Positions 13,271 to 27,689 are shown, numbered from the stretch's first letter. The stretch is 64,000 nucleotides of DNA from Apostichopus japonicus (GCF_037975245.1 NC_092579.1:14492678-14556677); one strand, 5' to 3'. Program-made: numbers and translations. The notes: generated from the sequence alone by a model not told the origin.

Positions 13271-16160
13271 CCTTCGTCTATCTGTTCTCAATCTACAAAA
13301 ATTCCATTAATTTTGTTAAAATTTTGCTCAGATTTTCATCCAGTAGAGGTCATTGCTCACAAGCTAAAAACTTGTCGCAAAAAAGCATGAATGTACATTT
13401 CCATGGTTAAAGAAATAGTGTCATCAGGTTGTTTAGGAAAGTGAGGTCCAATTTTGTTGTCAGTGCTCAGCCATGTCAAGCCCATTGTTTTAAGTTTGCT
13501 ATTTCTTGATTACTTGATTTTGTACTCAATCTGTAATTTAATTGTAATTAAGAGCAACGAACAAGCTTGTAGCTTGTGACAGATGATCAGTTCAGTTTAG
13601 TGTTGTGAAGGGTCTCTATAGGATTTAAACAAAACATACAATCATCCAGGAAATGAAATCTGCTTTGAAATTGTAGTTTTAAACCTGCACTGACACTGTG
13701 GTTATCAGTTTTCACCTTCTGAGCTATTCAAGGGGTCAACAGGTGTTCTCATTTGGGCAAATAATTGCCACAAGTGGTCAACCAACAGGTTATCTCAAAT
13801 TGGCTCAAAATTGGCCATTTTCTCTGTCATATATACTACATGATTTTTGCTTTGGCAGTAGGTTGTGAAAATATTTCACAGTACATAAGAAATGTCATAT
13901 AACTCTCATTCATTCAAAACAGTTATTAAAGCATGGTTCTGTAGCAGAGCTGATTTCCTAGCTCAAAATTGGTAAAAGAAAATGCTCTTTTATTCATACA
14001 TCTGTGTCTGTATTCCACATAGCAAGACTGTTCTTTCTAGATATTGAAACATTTTGGAATAAACATTCTATACTGTAAAATCCTTACCAGTAAATATAAT
14101 GGTTGATCTGCACCAGGGAGTACTACAAATAAGAGCTGGAAATTGTTTATCTTTTCTGATTCTCACTTAATTCTTATCAACTCAATTTAACTTGTATGAC
14201 TTACTACACTATGAATAGTTAGGACATCAAAACCAATAAACATTTTCATTTTCTAGTCGTAACAGTTTGGTGATTTGCTGAAATAGCAAGTTAGAAAATT
14301 CATGACATGATAGCAGAAAACTGATGTTTGAAATTTGTTTTCACTTTCAGCTGGCTGGTTTTTGCAAACATCAAACACCATCCGCTGTCATTTGTAATGT
14401 CTGAATGACGAATATTCAACCGTTTTCTCTGTAATAATGAACGGACTTAGGTTTAAAAGCTTGCTTTGGTACTGTCACATAGAACGGCGATGAAGAGATT
14501 TATGTCATTTCAATAACATATTTGTAAGTTTTCTCTGCTTGGTTATTTATAGTTCAGAGGTTTTATCAGGTACTTTAGAGAAAGAAAGAAAAACAGTTTT
14601 ATTCAATGAAAACTGTTGAGAATATTCTCAAAATAAAATGCATGCCATTATAAAGAATGTGTTGACCATTTTCTTGTTTTCATTATATTCCTATTTTTAT
14701 TTGCCATCTTTCTGAAAGGTAACATGTAAACTAGTCATTTTGTTTTTTTGTGGCAGTTGGAGAGAGAGAGCGAAAAAAAAACATTGTTTAACTACTGCAA
14801 CATGCCTGTGTAGGGTAATGTATAAGGAGAGCCTGACATGTTTGGTTCAAAACCTTCAACAGGCAGATGAAATAGTTAATTGTAAATTAATTGTTAACTA
14901 ATTAATGCAAGAATTAATAATGGTCACAATGAGAGGCAGACAGTGGACAGGACATAAACTGAATGAGGAGCAAAATCATTATTAAGAATTGAACAAACTT
15001 CCCACATGGTCTGGAAAATTTTAAAAAAACTATTTTCTAGGTCTTCAAAATTATAGAATTTTAATGTTTAGTCTAGAAAAAAAAAATTCATTTGAACACT
15101 TCTTTGTCTATGATATGAGACTTTAGTAAGCAAGGTTTTTTAATAACAGATAAAATTCATCGGAATAAATCAACTTGGTGAAAGGTAATGGCCACAGCTT
15201 GTAATATCTGGGGTTCATGGCTCCTTGAATGTCTCCCTCTCCAAAAATTTAAAGAATGAGGTTAGCATAAATTTTGCAAGAGCTCCAATCGTTAGGCTTG
15301 CTATAGGTAACTATAAAGCAGTACGTCATATATAGTGTGTAGGCTTCATAGCAAATCTTTAGACGTGTTCTTGAAAAAGTCTGGAATTAAATTTGTTTTG
15401 AAGCATGTGAACATTAATGGCCGAATACCAATTAAGATTTATCCTGTCTAAAAGAACAGTGTTGGTATCAGGTCATGTTCAGGGAAGAAAATTGAAAGAA
15501 AAGTTAGATGTCACCATTTTAAATTGATGTGACTTTGTCTTGAGTTCAATTGCACCTCGAGGAAAATATAACTTCAAATGTCCCAGATGCTCATTCATCA
15601 GTCTGCTGTGACAGTAGTAATGGGTCTCATAGCATTGAAGACTCGCGCACAGAGAAAAGTCTGATGCCGGTAATCTGACCTAGTTTCGAATGAGGTGTAA
15701 CAGAAGTGTTAGACACCGCCATTGATCCCAGAAAATACATACACAGCTTGCTACCGTCAGTAATTAGACACTAGTGTACAGTCAATACATGCAGCTACGG
15801 TCAACACCCACAACACAGTGTACGGTCAACACCCACAACACAGTGTACATAACAGCGATGGACATCTCAGGTCTAGATAAAAGATAACAAGGTATCACGT
15901 TTCATTACTGTCTGCATTTTGTAGCGACAAGAAAAACTTCACTTGCAAGCAACGGAAAATTAACTTTTTGCAGAGGGCAGCATGCGGTTTGGGGCGAGTC
16001 TTCAATGCCTTTAAAAGAAGCATTTCGAAAATGACGAAGGAAAAAAAGAAGACAGCACTCCAGATTTGTTAATATCAACTTTGACCTCAAAGTATCATAT
16101 TAGTTTATTACAGCCATACATTGGTGATTTATGTAACATCAGATGGAGTGTGGGAGGGGG
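13271..16160. other. Intergenic sequence without a recognisable gene
   Basis: The interval is AT-rich with no exon-like homology on either strand. At about 15793-15846 a 28-bp unit containing GGTCAACACCCACAACACAG is duplicated in tandem. Nothing else was recognised. Confidence 0.5.
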
Positions 16161-16169
16161 GGGGGGGGA

Positions 16170-16296
16170 ATTACATGATACACATAAATTATTAGGCAAG
16201 TATTTCAGATCAAATACTATTGAAATCTGAAAAAAAAACTATATGATACACATAAATTATTAGGTACTTTAGATCAAATACTATTGAAATCTCTGT
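16170..16296. repeat. Tandem duplication of about 65 bp
   Basis: Two adjacent copies share TGATACACATAAATTATTAGG and, further on, AGATCAAATACTATTGAAAT. A short A-run separates them. Confidence 0.85.
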
Positions 16297-16533
16297 ATTT
16301 GGGATGTAACAGAACCTTCTTATCTTCAGCATGTTAAACATGTGACATGATGTAATGCTCTTGCACATAGTATTAGCACACAATAATTCCCTGCATTGGA
16401 AAAGATCACTGCCCTTGATAGTGAGTATTTCAATCACTAAATTCGAACAGAAATATGTGATCACCCGGACAGAACAAACTCTTTTAAATATATCAAAATG
16501 AATGTTCGAAAGATAGATAAGTCTTTCTCATAA

Positions 16534-16962
16534 ATTAGATGATATGGATAAAATCAGTAAAATGCAACAAATCATGATAGTGGTATTGTTCAACCACTAA
16601 CATTAGTGTTCAACCACTAACATTAGTGTTCAATTAGATGATATGGATAAAATCAGTAAAATCAACAAATCATGATAGTGGTATTGTTCAACCACTAACA
16701 TTAGTGTTCAACCACTAACATTAGTGTTTCATTAGATGATATGGATAAAATCAGTAAAATCAACACATCATGATAGTGGTATTGTTCAACCACTAACATT
16801 AGTGTTCAACCACTAACATTAGTGTTCAACCACTAACATTAGTGTTCAACCACTAACATTAGTGTTCAATTCGATGATATGGATAAAATCAGTAAAATCA
16901 ACAAATCATGTTAGTGGTATTGTTCAACCACTAACATTAGTGTTCAACCACTAACATTAACT
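16534..16962. repeat. Nested repeat: 20-bp hairpin unit inside a ~98-bp unit
   Basis: A leader block beginning ATTAGATGATATGGATAAAA starts at 16534, 16633, 16731 and (diverged) about 16869. Each leader is followed by copies of a 20-bp unit, GTTCAACCACTAACATTAGT, in numbers 2, 2, 4 and 2. The unit holds the inverted repeat CACTAA-CA-TTAGTG. A further inverted pair, TAGTGG ... CCACTA, joins each leader to its first unit. The extra 40 bp in the third block is exactly two added units. Confidence 0.93.
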
Positions 16963-17968
16963 TAACAAGTAACTCCACGGAAGGGAAGTGCTTAAAACTG
17001 AGCAGCTTTGAAAAGTGTCTGAATATTGATTTTCAGATACAATTATGATTCTAAAGCGAGGGGGTAGTGTAGCATTCCAGCTCATCCATTCCTATCCCTC
17101 CCACTCCCCTCCCAACCTTAACCATCCTCCAACCCCCCTTACTCATACCCATTCCAAGCTACATGATCATGTTAAATTGGCTCTTTGGTTCATTCTACAC
17201 TTAACATGAAAAGAAAGCAACTCAGAAATCGGTTGTTCCATGCAAGACAGTTTTATCAATTTTCCCAAAGTTCCCTTCCCCAACCCTCACCTTTCCCCAG
17301 ATGCTACTACTCCCACATTAAGTTTACCCTTTCTCTGTTTAAATATTTCTCTTCCCAGAAGTAGTAATTGTAAGTGCCTTGCCTGAGATGCATAATTATA
17401 ACATAAGGCACAGCTGTACTTCAATGGACACCTCAGCATGAGAAATAACCGAACCAACGAGGAAAATAGAGGCAGGTATTGCACGGTATTACCACTTAAA
17501 TGTTTGAGACTTTAAGACAGCGATGTTCAAATAAGTTAAAACAACATTTGTGTCACCATTAGACATAATTATGAAAGGAACTAAGGTCCATTCTTCAACC
17601 ACCATATTCCATATAGCACCAAACAGACAGCAGTACATACAATGTTAGGCAAAACAACCTACGTAACTGGGAACGTGCAACTATACAAAGGAGACGAAAG
17701 AAAACAGTAACTGTCACTGAAAAGGTCAAGGGTCAAAGTGACATCACCCACTGATCTTTGACTGCAGGGTGTGGGTGGGTGCATACATGGTTACCCTGTC
17801 ATCCTGCTGGTGCATATATATATATATAATGTTTCAGAGATCTTCTCCATGAATTTTCAACGGTATTGTACTAATACACCAGCATATATACATACAGGAT
17901 GCATTGAAATTGGCCCTGTGGCCTACCAGCACCATCTAGTACAGCAAGGTACACCTCATCCTCACCCT
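16963..17968. other. Intergenic sequence and probable SLC25A17 3' UTR
   Basis: No gene is recognised. The stretch adjoins the stop codon of the minus-strand SLC25A17, whose 3' UTR should lie in its upper part. A short AT dinucleotide run sits near 17815-17828. Confidence 0.45.
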
Positions 17969-20900
17969 TCAAGTCTTCACTGTGGTTAAGTTTGCTCCGA
18001 GGATTCTGAAGATAAATGCTGCAATCTTCTCGTAGCAAACAAACATGAGGGCAGCAGTCAGAACTGTCTGTACCAGTTTGGTCTCCAGTCCCTTGTAGAA
18101 ACCGTTACGACCCTGAGTCCTGAGGAGAGGAGAAGATATCAGGAGGTGATGCTTGATAATAATAATATTAATACTGAGAATTTAAAAAGCGCAGACATAT
18201 CCACGATAACGGTGCTCAAGGCGCATTACAATATTACCCTGGTCAACGATAACCTGTCAAACATAAAGACATTCCCTCCACATGGCAGCAGCTAAACAGC
18301 GCCCAACTGACAGTTTATCTCACAGGTCCCCATTTATACACCTGGGTGAAGAGAGGCAATGGAGATTAAGAACCTTGCTCAAGAACACAATGTAATGACC
18401 TGGCAAAGACTCAAACCTGCAAACCTTCGATCACAAGTCCACTGCCTTAACCGCTTGACCACAATGCTCTTCTCAGAGAGAGAACCTGATACTGAACAAT
18501 ACATCCAAAAAAAAAATCCATGTTTAACTAGCAAAGCAACAATTTGCTATGATCTTGTCAAGTTTTCGATACTAAAACTACCAAAACGATAACAATTCAT
18601 TCTCTATGACTGGTCAGGTTTATATTCCTAATTATGTTGATGCCAAGTCAACAGTTTATGAAAATATATGCTTTGCTTCTTGGATACATGCGATTAGTGC
18701 AAATATCAAACAGTTTCGGCATGGCAATTCAGTTTAAGCACCAATGGTATTCATCAAGTACCCCACTAAATATTATTCATCAATGAAAAGAATATCTGAA
18801 AGGTTGACTATGATCAATTGGAGTCTTACTTGAATTACTTGCTAAAAGTTCAATGATGTGCGCTGGCATGGTTCAATAACAGGCAAATAACTCTGGGGTT
18901 GTAGAGTCTGGAGGCTTCGGTCCAACCATCCAGCCCCCACCCCAACCCCAACCCTCCTTTCCTTCTGTTACCACCTTTGAATATTAAATTACCCAAATTA
19001 TATTAACCAAATTAAATCACCCAAATGGAGTGATGTTAAATTGCAAAATCAACTATTGTATGGTCTTGAAAGTCAAATCTTAAATACTCCAATACTCAGA
19101 CACAGAGAGACCCACTGGTTCTCATTATAACATGCTATCACTTACTGTAGTATATATTTAAATATGTCCAACATGGTCGGCTTTTTTTCGCCATCTTCCG
19201 TATTGTCACGACCATACTAGAAAGAAAACACAGAAATGCCACAGTTAATTATGATGCCGGTATTATGATGTTAACTGTTTGAACTATGATGAATCTGTTC
19301 AAGGTAAACTGCAGTAGTAGGAGTACTTAGGTACTCTGCTGTATATGTCAAGAGACCTAGTCTGTCATTATCAGTCAACACTTTACTACTATCTGTGCGA
19401 CATCACAATAATACAATAAGGTAGCCATGGTGACTGTAAAGTTGAACAAAAACAGATGCCTTGCAATGTGATCTGTACCCTATATATATGAATAAACAGT
19501 TGAAAGATGTAAATATATATATACATGATAATAGATGTGTTATAGCCAAGAGGAAGTACATCAAATGTAGTACACAAACATGCTAGATACAGTAAAATAC
19601 CTTACACATCACCCACACCATGGTATCCTTGACACAATGCAAGAATAGAAATATCACCACCCTTTGTACTAAAATTAACACAAATTATCATTTATAAAGG
19701 GAAAAGAGAAACTTACAGTAATATGAATGAGTATACTATCATAAATATACTTAAACTCGAAATGACTGATGAAAATGAAAAATGGCTACTTAAGAAACTG
19801 TCATGCAGTGTTTTCTCTGACCTTGATTAGAGTTCCAGACATATAACAAGCTTGTGTGAATTTGTGTGGGTACTATGGGTGTATAGTAATTCAAATGATT
19901 GTTTTTATGAGAAAACTTAATGCAAGGAATACATGCAGTGTGTTTAACTCATCTTCCAATCAGATAAATTTCTTATTTTGGTTGAAATGTGACTCACCCT
20001 GAGTTTGGATTGGATGACCTGTAATGGGTAGGTCGCTGTTGTTGACAGTGTCTTTGCGATTGCACCAATGATGAAAAAATGAAGAGCAGATGGGGTCTAG
20101 AAACATAAACAGAGAATCAACATCAACATTCACATAAACATTTAAATAACAAAGAAAATGCAGGATCACAATTAATGCCCTTTGTTTGTGAAAGAGGTCT
20201 TGATATTTGGCTTTTCATTTCATAACCATAACATTCATAAAATTTCCATAGCATACTATGGCTTCTGAGCAAATAACTGCTATCTACGTTATTGACTTGT
20301 ATTTATAGCAGTTTGGTAGGTAGGTCCGTTTAGAAAACTTGCTTGCACAGTTCATACAATTTTTCATCCAAACACAAACGAATACTTCAATGTGAGGTTG
20401 AGGTGAGGTGCATTGAAGATACTGCCAGCTACTTGGAAGTGGGTAATTCATTAACGATTCTTACAGCTCCCTAATTGGTACTTCTACTATAATACTGTTT
20501 CAGGAATGTTGACTTCAAGATGCTTGTAGTTCCTTCTGTTCATCTACTACAACATCATTGAGGTGAGTTGATGTATATTTTTCAAGATACTCACAGCTCC
20601 TTTTGTCAGTCTGCTATAGTACCGTTTGAGGGATTCATAGATCATAAAATGAAGGGCAGGGTTGATGACTAAAGCCAGTGATGACACTGTACCACTCCAG
20701 AGGGTACTGACACCCTCTTGGCTAATTATCTTCTGAAAGGCATCTGCATCAAATTGAACGAAACATAAATTGAAGGATATCGGGAACAAAAATAGCTGCA
20801 AACATCACAATTGAGATCTCAATAAATGAGTATATTATGCATGGAGAGCAACAACTCATGAATATGTATGCAAGAACTGACCTATTATACCGCTGTACTT

Positions 20901-23900
20901 TGGAAACTTTTTCTTCTCAATGCGTTCCGTCTTGAAATGGACCCCTTGCATCTTCAATCGAGTGTTGACCACCCACATGGGAGTTGTGGAGAGGACGTTA
21001 ACAATACCTGGAGGAGGAAAACAAACAATTGGTCGGTGCCTCTGAAGACACTATCGTCTTTTCAACATTATTCTGTGATTTGTCAAAAATTGTGTATGAA
21101 TAATTCAAAATTAAACAATTTTGAAAACTATTTTTTACCATCATGATGCGAAGTCTTGTGTATAAAGGTATTAACTGTGGAGTGCAGGTAATGAATTAAC
21201 CACTCACATGTGAGTTGTGTATTTAGATGTTTGGGTATTTAGTAAAGAGATGCTGTAAAGATGACGTATTTACCTACATCAAAGTTATGAAAAGTTTTGA
21301 TACTATATTTATATGGAAAATTTCAATGAAAAGCACTTCAATTTTTAATGTCACTGTGCCATGTCCTAACAATATAAATTAAGCTGAATATCCTGAAATT
21401 TCTTCTTTTCTTCAGCTCACATAACTTTTAAGGACGACATCTGTATACTGTAGATGTACCGAAGGCAGACACACTCACCGTCTATAATTGTTCATGATAA
21501 AACTATGCTCATTAACATAGACTTAAAATGCTTTCGAATCTTTGGTTCCAATTCCAACAAGACTGGTCAGCATTGCCCAAATCACAAACAGACAGAGGTC
21601 AAACAGCATTAACTTTACAAAACTTTGTTCAATTTCTAGGATACTTTACCAGCGGATATTCCCATCAGTAGATCTTTTAAGGCCTTCCGTGTCCTCATGC
21701 TATCAACCAGGAACAGTTTCAGCCCGTTAAATGTGTAAAAGTAGACAAAGTTTGACAGCCAAAGACTGGTAATGACTGGGCGCCATCCTCTGTATAACGA
21801 CGACCTGTGAGGAGAGAATTAAATGCTACAATGTCATCGTTAGTTTAATTAGTTCATTAATTAACATCGTACTGCTGAATTTGATGGAGACTTGTCACTG
21901 GTTAAGATTACTGTGAAAAGCTATTCAAGTTCATTATAATGAAAGTAGTCTACTACTTCAACAATCGTTGTTACAGTATATATTTTGCATACTATTCATT
22001 GTCCTGCATGTTTCATCTTAGAACTACTGAGTGTTAGTCTCATACAACAAGTACCAGATACTTGTTTGAATACCTCAAGAGTCAAGACTCTGATTCAAAA
22101 AGTCTGCTGGTACATGATTACAGTGATGTATATTAATCTCTAGAGAATTACTACACTGTAGCTCATTGCTACATCCTATATAGCTCTATTAAAATTGACT
22201 GCAGTATCAACTACTAAACACTTGTACTTGTTCTTTCCACTCAATGCAGGCAAAATTGTGTAATTGGTTTTGAGGAAATGTCCAAATGTGGCTCACAAAA
22301 AGTAAGTTATTTTTTGCACAAAACAGCTTAATGACCCATTTTCCCAAATTCATATTCATAAATATCTACAGTATATTTTCAAAGATACAAGGCTATACAG
22401 AGCAAATATCACATTGAAGATGCTTGTTGCACTAAAAACAGACATTTTAATTGAAAGTTGTAAAAATTAAATTTACAGAAACTTTAGAAAGTCATAAATG
22501 TAGACTCACAGTCCTTCTTCACTGAGAATTTCTGCAATAACAACCGGAGTGTGTTGGGCCTGACGTTTGTCATCAACTGCAAAGGCAAAGACGGAGTAAT
22601 TTATCAAGTACCGCATCGCAAAATGTACAATTTATAGTGTACAATATATAGGTAATTGCTATATAAATTCAGAGATGTATAGGCCTATATACTGTACATA
22701 GCAGTTCTGTACACAGGGACCATAGAACTTTATGAGAGATAAACTTCAGTGACTTCATATTGCTACACGAAATATGAACGGTAAATTATTCCCTGAAAGA
22801 GATTAATACATACCACGACAGATGGAAAAAAACACACACAAATAAGCTGGAGATTTCCTGAGAAACTTATATACTGAGATTTAATGTGATACCAAGTTTG
22901 TTACACCCCCCCCCCCCTCTCTCTCCCACCTCCAAGATCCATACACACCCATCTTTAAGCTTTGTCAAGGCTACAAAAGAACTAGAAACATTGGCAAGCA
23001 TGGGAAAGTGGTTAAGGCCGGTGCCTTTCAATCATAAGGTCCCGAGTTTGAGTCACTGTATGTCGTTCAGTTACAGAGTTGTTGACAATTAAAAATTCAT
23101 AATCATGAACATTAAATGTGAATCTAAGAGACTGACTTCGGTCAGCTTGCGGCTTTGATATGCCAATGATGGCTTCTTTGCGAGTTCCTGCTTGCAGGAG
23201 GGCCTAAAATACATTCAATATATACAAGTTCTCTCAGATCAGAAATGTTTAATAGATATTGTCATCTATTGACAATTGCTGGAATTATTGCAGTTATATA
23301 AATGACTCACGTTGAAGCCTTGTCCGAGCTGTATCCAAGGGAAAAAAGACAGTCATAGCCACAGTGCTACCCTACAAATGCAAAACAGAAACCTAAGAAG
23401 TTATCATACATCAATATATCAGTAAATGAACAAATAGAAAAATGACTGGCAAATCATACACAATGGAAAAGAACAGAGGAATATTTGGCTATAACAGGAC
23501 TCAATCCAGTAACCCTAGGTACAGAACTGTAGGCTAGCACAGGACTTTACATACAAAGGATTTCAGAGGTGGGGAAGGCCTGAACTCTATTACCGACACT
23601 CCAAACTGACATAGCTATAGGGCATGAACCTTTATGGAAGACCAGGGTATGATCCTGAAATCACTGAGGCTGACTCTCATGCATGCATGCATGCATGCAT
23701 CTTTGATTCTGCTCGGTGGTTCAGTTTCAACCTTCAACTATTTGATGTTACCAATACCAGTACTTAGGCTTACTTAGATCAGAATCCACAAACATAAGAT
23801 AGATTTATTGTACACCTGAAATAGTCTTCAATTATAACAGTCCAGCCAGGGAAATATTCCCCACTTCGGGCATGCGAAAATGGGTAAAATATTTTATGAA

Positions 23901-25148
23901 CCTCAAAACATAAAATTTCTGTCTAGCACTGTATTAACTTTAGCTGGTTTCCTCAAGACTGTATGGATTCAAAAATGCAATTTCAACATTACAATTTGAC
24001 TTTCAAACACATCAGCTGCAGTTACATGTCTCTACTGTACCACAGCATGCAAAATTAGGATGCATGCAAAGTTACCAAATACCACCACACAATCTGAGAG
24101 TGGTGTTGGGAGAAACTCTAATTATCCATACCCAGGACCCCTGCCATGGGGGAAATTGCTACAGCAGCAGGCAAATTGAACACCACTGACTCCCACCCAC
24201 AAACCCTCCTTTATATCGTTACCCGCTGCCCCTATAGCTACTGTGTCCCCTCTCGACTAGAGCCTCATATAGTGCTCCCAACTAGTACTAGTAGCATGGT
24301 GGGTTCATAATTGACGCACTTAAGGATTTGATTAATGATGTCTATCAAAGAAAATCAAAATCACTCAACTGTATTCGTTTTTCATATGTGTAGTTCCTCA
24401 GAAAAGTTATGATCTCAAAATATTTATCGTTCTGTGCCTACCTAACATACAATTGAGCAGAATTTGACCACAAAATGTCTGCCGCCTCAAGTTCTTTCAA
24501 ACCCCTAAATTGATACAATCGTCGATAAGCTAACTGTAGTGTACTGGCCTAAGGATACATCAATTGACTTTGTATGCTGTTTGCTATGATCTGAGCCTCT
24601 ACTAGTCTAAGCTCTGACATGTCAGGTCCCAGAGCATAGTGGTATTATAATATTGAGGTAATTTTTGTTATTTTTAGGGAGTATATTTCCAATGCCACAA
24701 AAATGTGCAAACTGGGGGGAGGGTGTACACTATTTGATCAGCTTAAGCCTGAAATGGATTTAAACTCATCAAATATGTAACTCTGCTTGGTTGCCTGCTG
24801 TATTATTGCTTATATATGTTTGAGGGTGCGCTAATTATGAAGCATTTTACTATATTACTTAGTGTTGATCCACTGAAAGTAGAAAGTCACTTTGTTCAAA
24901 GTAACCCATCGACATTGTGTACAAGTTCGACAGATTATGAAATCACGTACGATCACACATTGACTCTAACTCCAAGGTACGGTGACCAAGGTCTTACTGA
25001 TATTTTAAGTACTAAATTATGCCTAACACTGGTAACAGTTAGTACTACGGTTCCAGGGAGAGCTCAACATTCAGTTTAAGATGATATTTACCGTTGCCCC
25101 AGCTACAGCATGCACAAGAGTGTCGTATGAAAGTAAATTACTGGCCAT
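17969..25148 (-). CDS. SLC25A17: Peroxisomal solute carrier SLC25A17 (PMP34), complete, 9 exons
   Basis: Exons in transcript order: 25092-25148, 23311-23371, 22510-22576, 21650-21804, 20882-21007, 20595-20743, 19998-20096, 19146-19216, 17969-18119. Phases join throughout and give 311 residues, close to the vertebrate length. The start [18 protein letters not shown] matches the family start. It is a six-helix mitochondrial-carrier-fold protein of the peroxisomal membrane; PMP34 exchanges CoA, FAD and adenine nucleotides. The three carrier repeats show PLDTAR (residues ~30-36), the family's atypical [10 protein letters not shown] in the second, and [10 protein letters not shown] in the third. 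Other family blocks are [27 protein letters not shown] and [20 protein letters not shown]. No defect is seen. Introns hold two tRNA-derived SINEs. Confidence 0.95.
18150..18478 (-). mobile_element. tRNA-derived SINE with conserved central block
   Basis: On the minus strand the element starts with a tRNA-like head (GGTCAAGCGGTTAAGGC resembles an A box; GCAGGTTTGAGTCT a B box). A body follows containing CTTGAGCAAGGTTCTTAA and CTTCACCCAGGTGTATAAAT, and the element ends in an ATT/ATA-rich tail near 18155-18170. It lies in the last SLC25A17 intron in the same orientation as the gene. The body resembles central domains shared by many metazoan SINEs, but I cannot name the subfamily. Confidence 0.8.
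22978..23217 (+). mobile_element. tRNA-derived SINE, second family
   Basis: The head contains AGTGGTTAAGGC and GTCCCGAGTTTGAGTCAC, close to class II tRNA A and B boxes. The body differs from the 18150-18478 element but is shared with the inverted fragment at 6040-6195. It lies antisense in the second SLC25A17 intron, between exons 23311-23371 and 22510-22576. Confidence 0.8.
23683..23701. repeat. ATGC tetranucleotide microsatellite
   Basis: Consecutive GCAT/ATGC units form a short perfect run in the first SLC25A17 intron. Confidence 0.85.
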
Positions 25149-27689
25149 TGTCGGAGAAATTTTGAAGAGTCTTTCTGGAGAATGTGTGTTTAGTTTTGTC
25201 ACATTGTCATTAGCACTCCCTAAAATCAATCTGAAACTAGTCGCATATTCAGCCACACATTCAGCCACCGAAATATCCAAGTGTATGCGGTGGCACCAAA
25301 GTAAAAGAGATATACTGATACATATCAATCGGGTGATCGCTACCACACCACTACGGAGTAGTAGGAGGAACATCCTTTTAATTCAAGGACAGATTTCCAA
25401 ATGTCTTATCAGGAAAGTCCATCTGATCAACAAGGTTAATGGATATATCCGCACACGGACGGCTGCTGGGAGCACTAGCAATTCTCAATGCAGGATCTTC
25501 AAAACGACCTGAACTTAAGAAGTTGATACTTTACCATTTTCAGCGACGGCAGAGAAGGCCTGAAGGGGAGGGGTTGCAGGAAACTATTTATTAAAAGTAT
25601 GAAAACTACCCAGACCATAACACGACTTACCATTTTCTTAGTGAACTGTACCGTTTCTTCATTATTGTAATTTAGATATGACTTTCTCTAGAATGGTGTT
25701 GAAGGTGAACTGCATGCCTTTTTGCTGGCAATTAAAACCTGCCCAAGTAAGATTTGAAACTTAGCATTCAAATAATGGATATTGCCACAAGGAATTCTCA
25801 GATAAAAAGACTCATTTTGCCTGGAAGATTTAGGGTAACTGTTGCAGCTTACCCCCCCCCCCCCTCAAATCAAGGTCAACTGTCCTGCCCTTAAAGTTTC
25901 TTTTTGCATTGCCGAAAAATCAGGTCTTCCCTATCAAACCTTTCTTAATTAATACATTTATTTTTGCCCGTATCGGTTTGTTATTTACTCATACTTCATA
26001 TATTTCAGTGTATGGAAGTCTTCACATTCTCAATGGGATACACAGAGACTTAAGAAAGCTTGCTGACAGTTTAAGCCCACTCTGCAGTAGCCACAGGCAT
26101 GCCTGTAAAGGAGGGGGAGGGGCAGATGGAGGGGGAGGGGAGAAGGAGGGGAGAGGGAGGAAGGAAATGCCTCCGATCAAATCATACTCAAAATATAGCT
26201 AAATATGGTTTATTTTGTATTGTTTACTGATGAAAATCTCCTCAGCAAGGAGGATTCAGCAGTAGGCTCTCCACGTAGCAAGGTCTCTAAGTTATAGCAA
26301 TCTAACTGCCAATTGGCCTCAGCAGAGCTCCCCCCCCCCCCTCCCTTAATGACAATAATAATGGCAGCCATTCCAGAATTGGTGATTCTATTGAGTAATA
26401 TAGACAGCTAACTTAATGCTGTGGAAATAAAGATTAGACCCTCTGGGTGCGCTATAAAGGACAAAACAATACTTTTAAAGCAATTGAGTAATTTCACAAG
26501 TTTTTATTGCAAAAACAGATCAGCCTTATGTTGCACTTGAACATTTTACAGATAGTCACATTTGAAGCAAACAAAATTCAGACATTGACTTTACCAAAAA
26601 GAAAGCCATTTTTACATTAACAGAAACATTACAATTATCTTTATCATCAACAAATGGAGGAATATGATTTGATGATAGAATAAATAAAAGAACAGTTTGA
26701 CAACATGCAACCAGCTTTTACTTTTCTGGCATGTAGGAGGGGTGGTGGAGTTTGGAAAGTGAAAATGGTGATGAGTAGGATATACTGATTCTCTTCAATC
26801 CATTGGTAGAATATGATAACTGTAAATATTACTTTTTTCTTAGTAAATCCACAGTGACTCCAATATGTTTTGTCACTTTAGTGCATAAAGGAACAAAGTA
26901 AAATATCAAAGACCTCAGCCCTTAGGCATTATATAACATAAAATGGACAAAATTACAGACGTGTCTGACTAGACATTACCAAGATAAACACACTGAACAA
27001 ATTTGGTTAGCTCCCTGGGTAATTTTTTTGGCATAACTTTTTGCTTGCAAATATCATTTATATCTTCATTGTCATTGACTAGATCCTCTCAGAAAAAAAA
27101 TACTTGAAGCTAATTTCAAACATAAAAGGTAATTTTAAATTCATTATTATTATTTTAATTAATTAGTTTTATGAATAGCCACCATTCTGGTGTTGATCAA
27201 TTGAAATTCTTCTTAAATTTATACAAAATAAGGAATCTCCTTCAATTGCTATTTTTGTTAAATATTATTTGATACTAAAAAAATTCATAACAATTCAAAT
27301 GATCAGCTTGACTAGTAAAGTTTCATTTCACACAATGGATGAAATCATTGTAACAAATTTGAAAACATTTCTCCAATTTTACATACCCAGTCTAAAAAAA
27401 GGACCTAAGTAATGACTGGAGATCTCAAATTAATTCCTTAATAATTTATGTACTGAATGTTTTGGAAGTTGTCTTAACTGAATCAATTGTTTTTGTATTG
27501 GAGTAATAATTAGTAAAGTAATTAGTAAAAGGATTTTGCAAAGAAACATTGTCAGCTGCTTCAAGCAAAAACAATAAACAGGGATATTCTTAGAGAAAGA
27601 TGTGTCAGGATAGCAACACCCATCATTGACAGAAGCAACAGAACCTTACTTATTAGTATTTGCATACATATACCTCCAGACTTTACTCA

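Noticed and set aside
18400-18478. tRNA gene on the minus strand
   Set aside because: It is the head of the SINE at 18150-18478, not a free tRNA.
22990-23060. tRNA gene
   Set aside because: The A- and B-box-like words are there, but the sequence continues as a SINE body and does not fold into an intact acceptor stem.
25081-25512. Plus-strand open frame of 143 codons
   Set aside because: It covers SLC25A17 exon 1 on the opposite strand and resembles no family I know.
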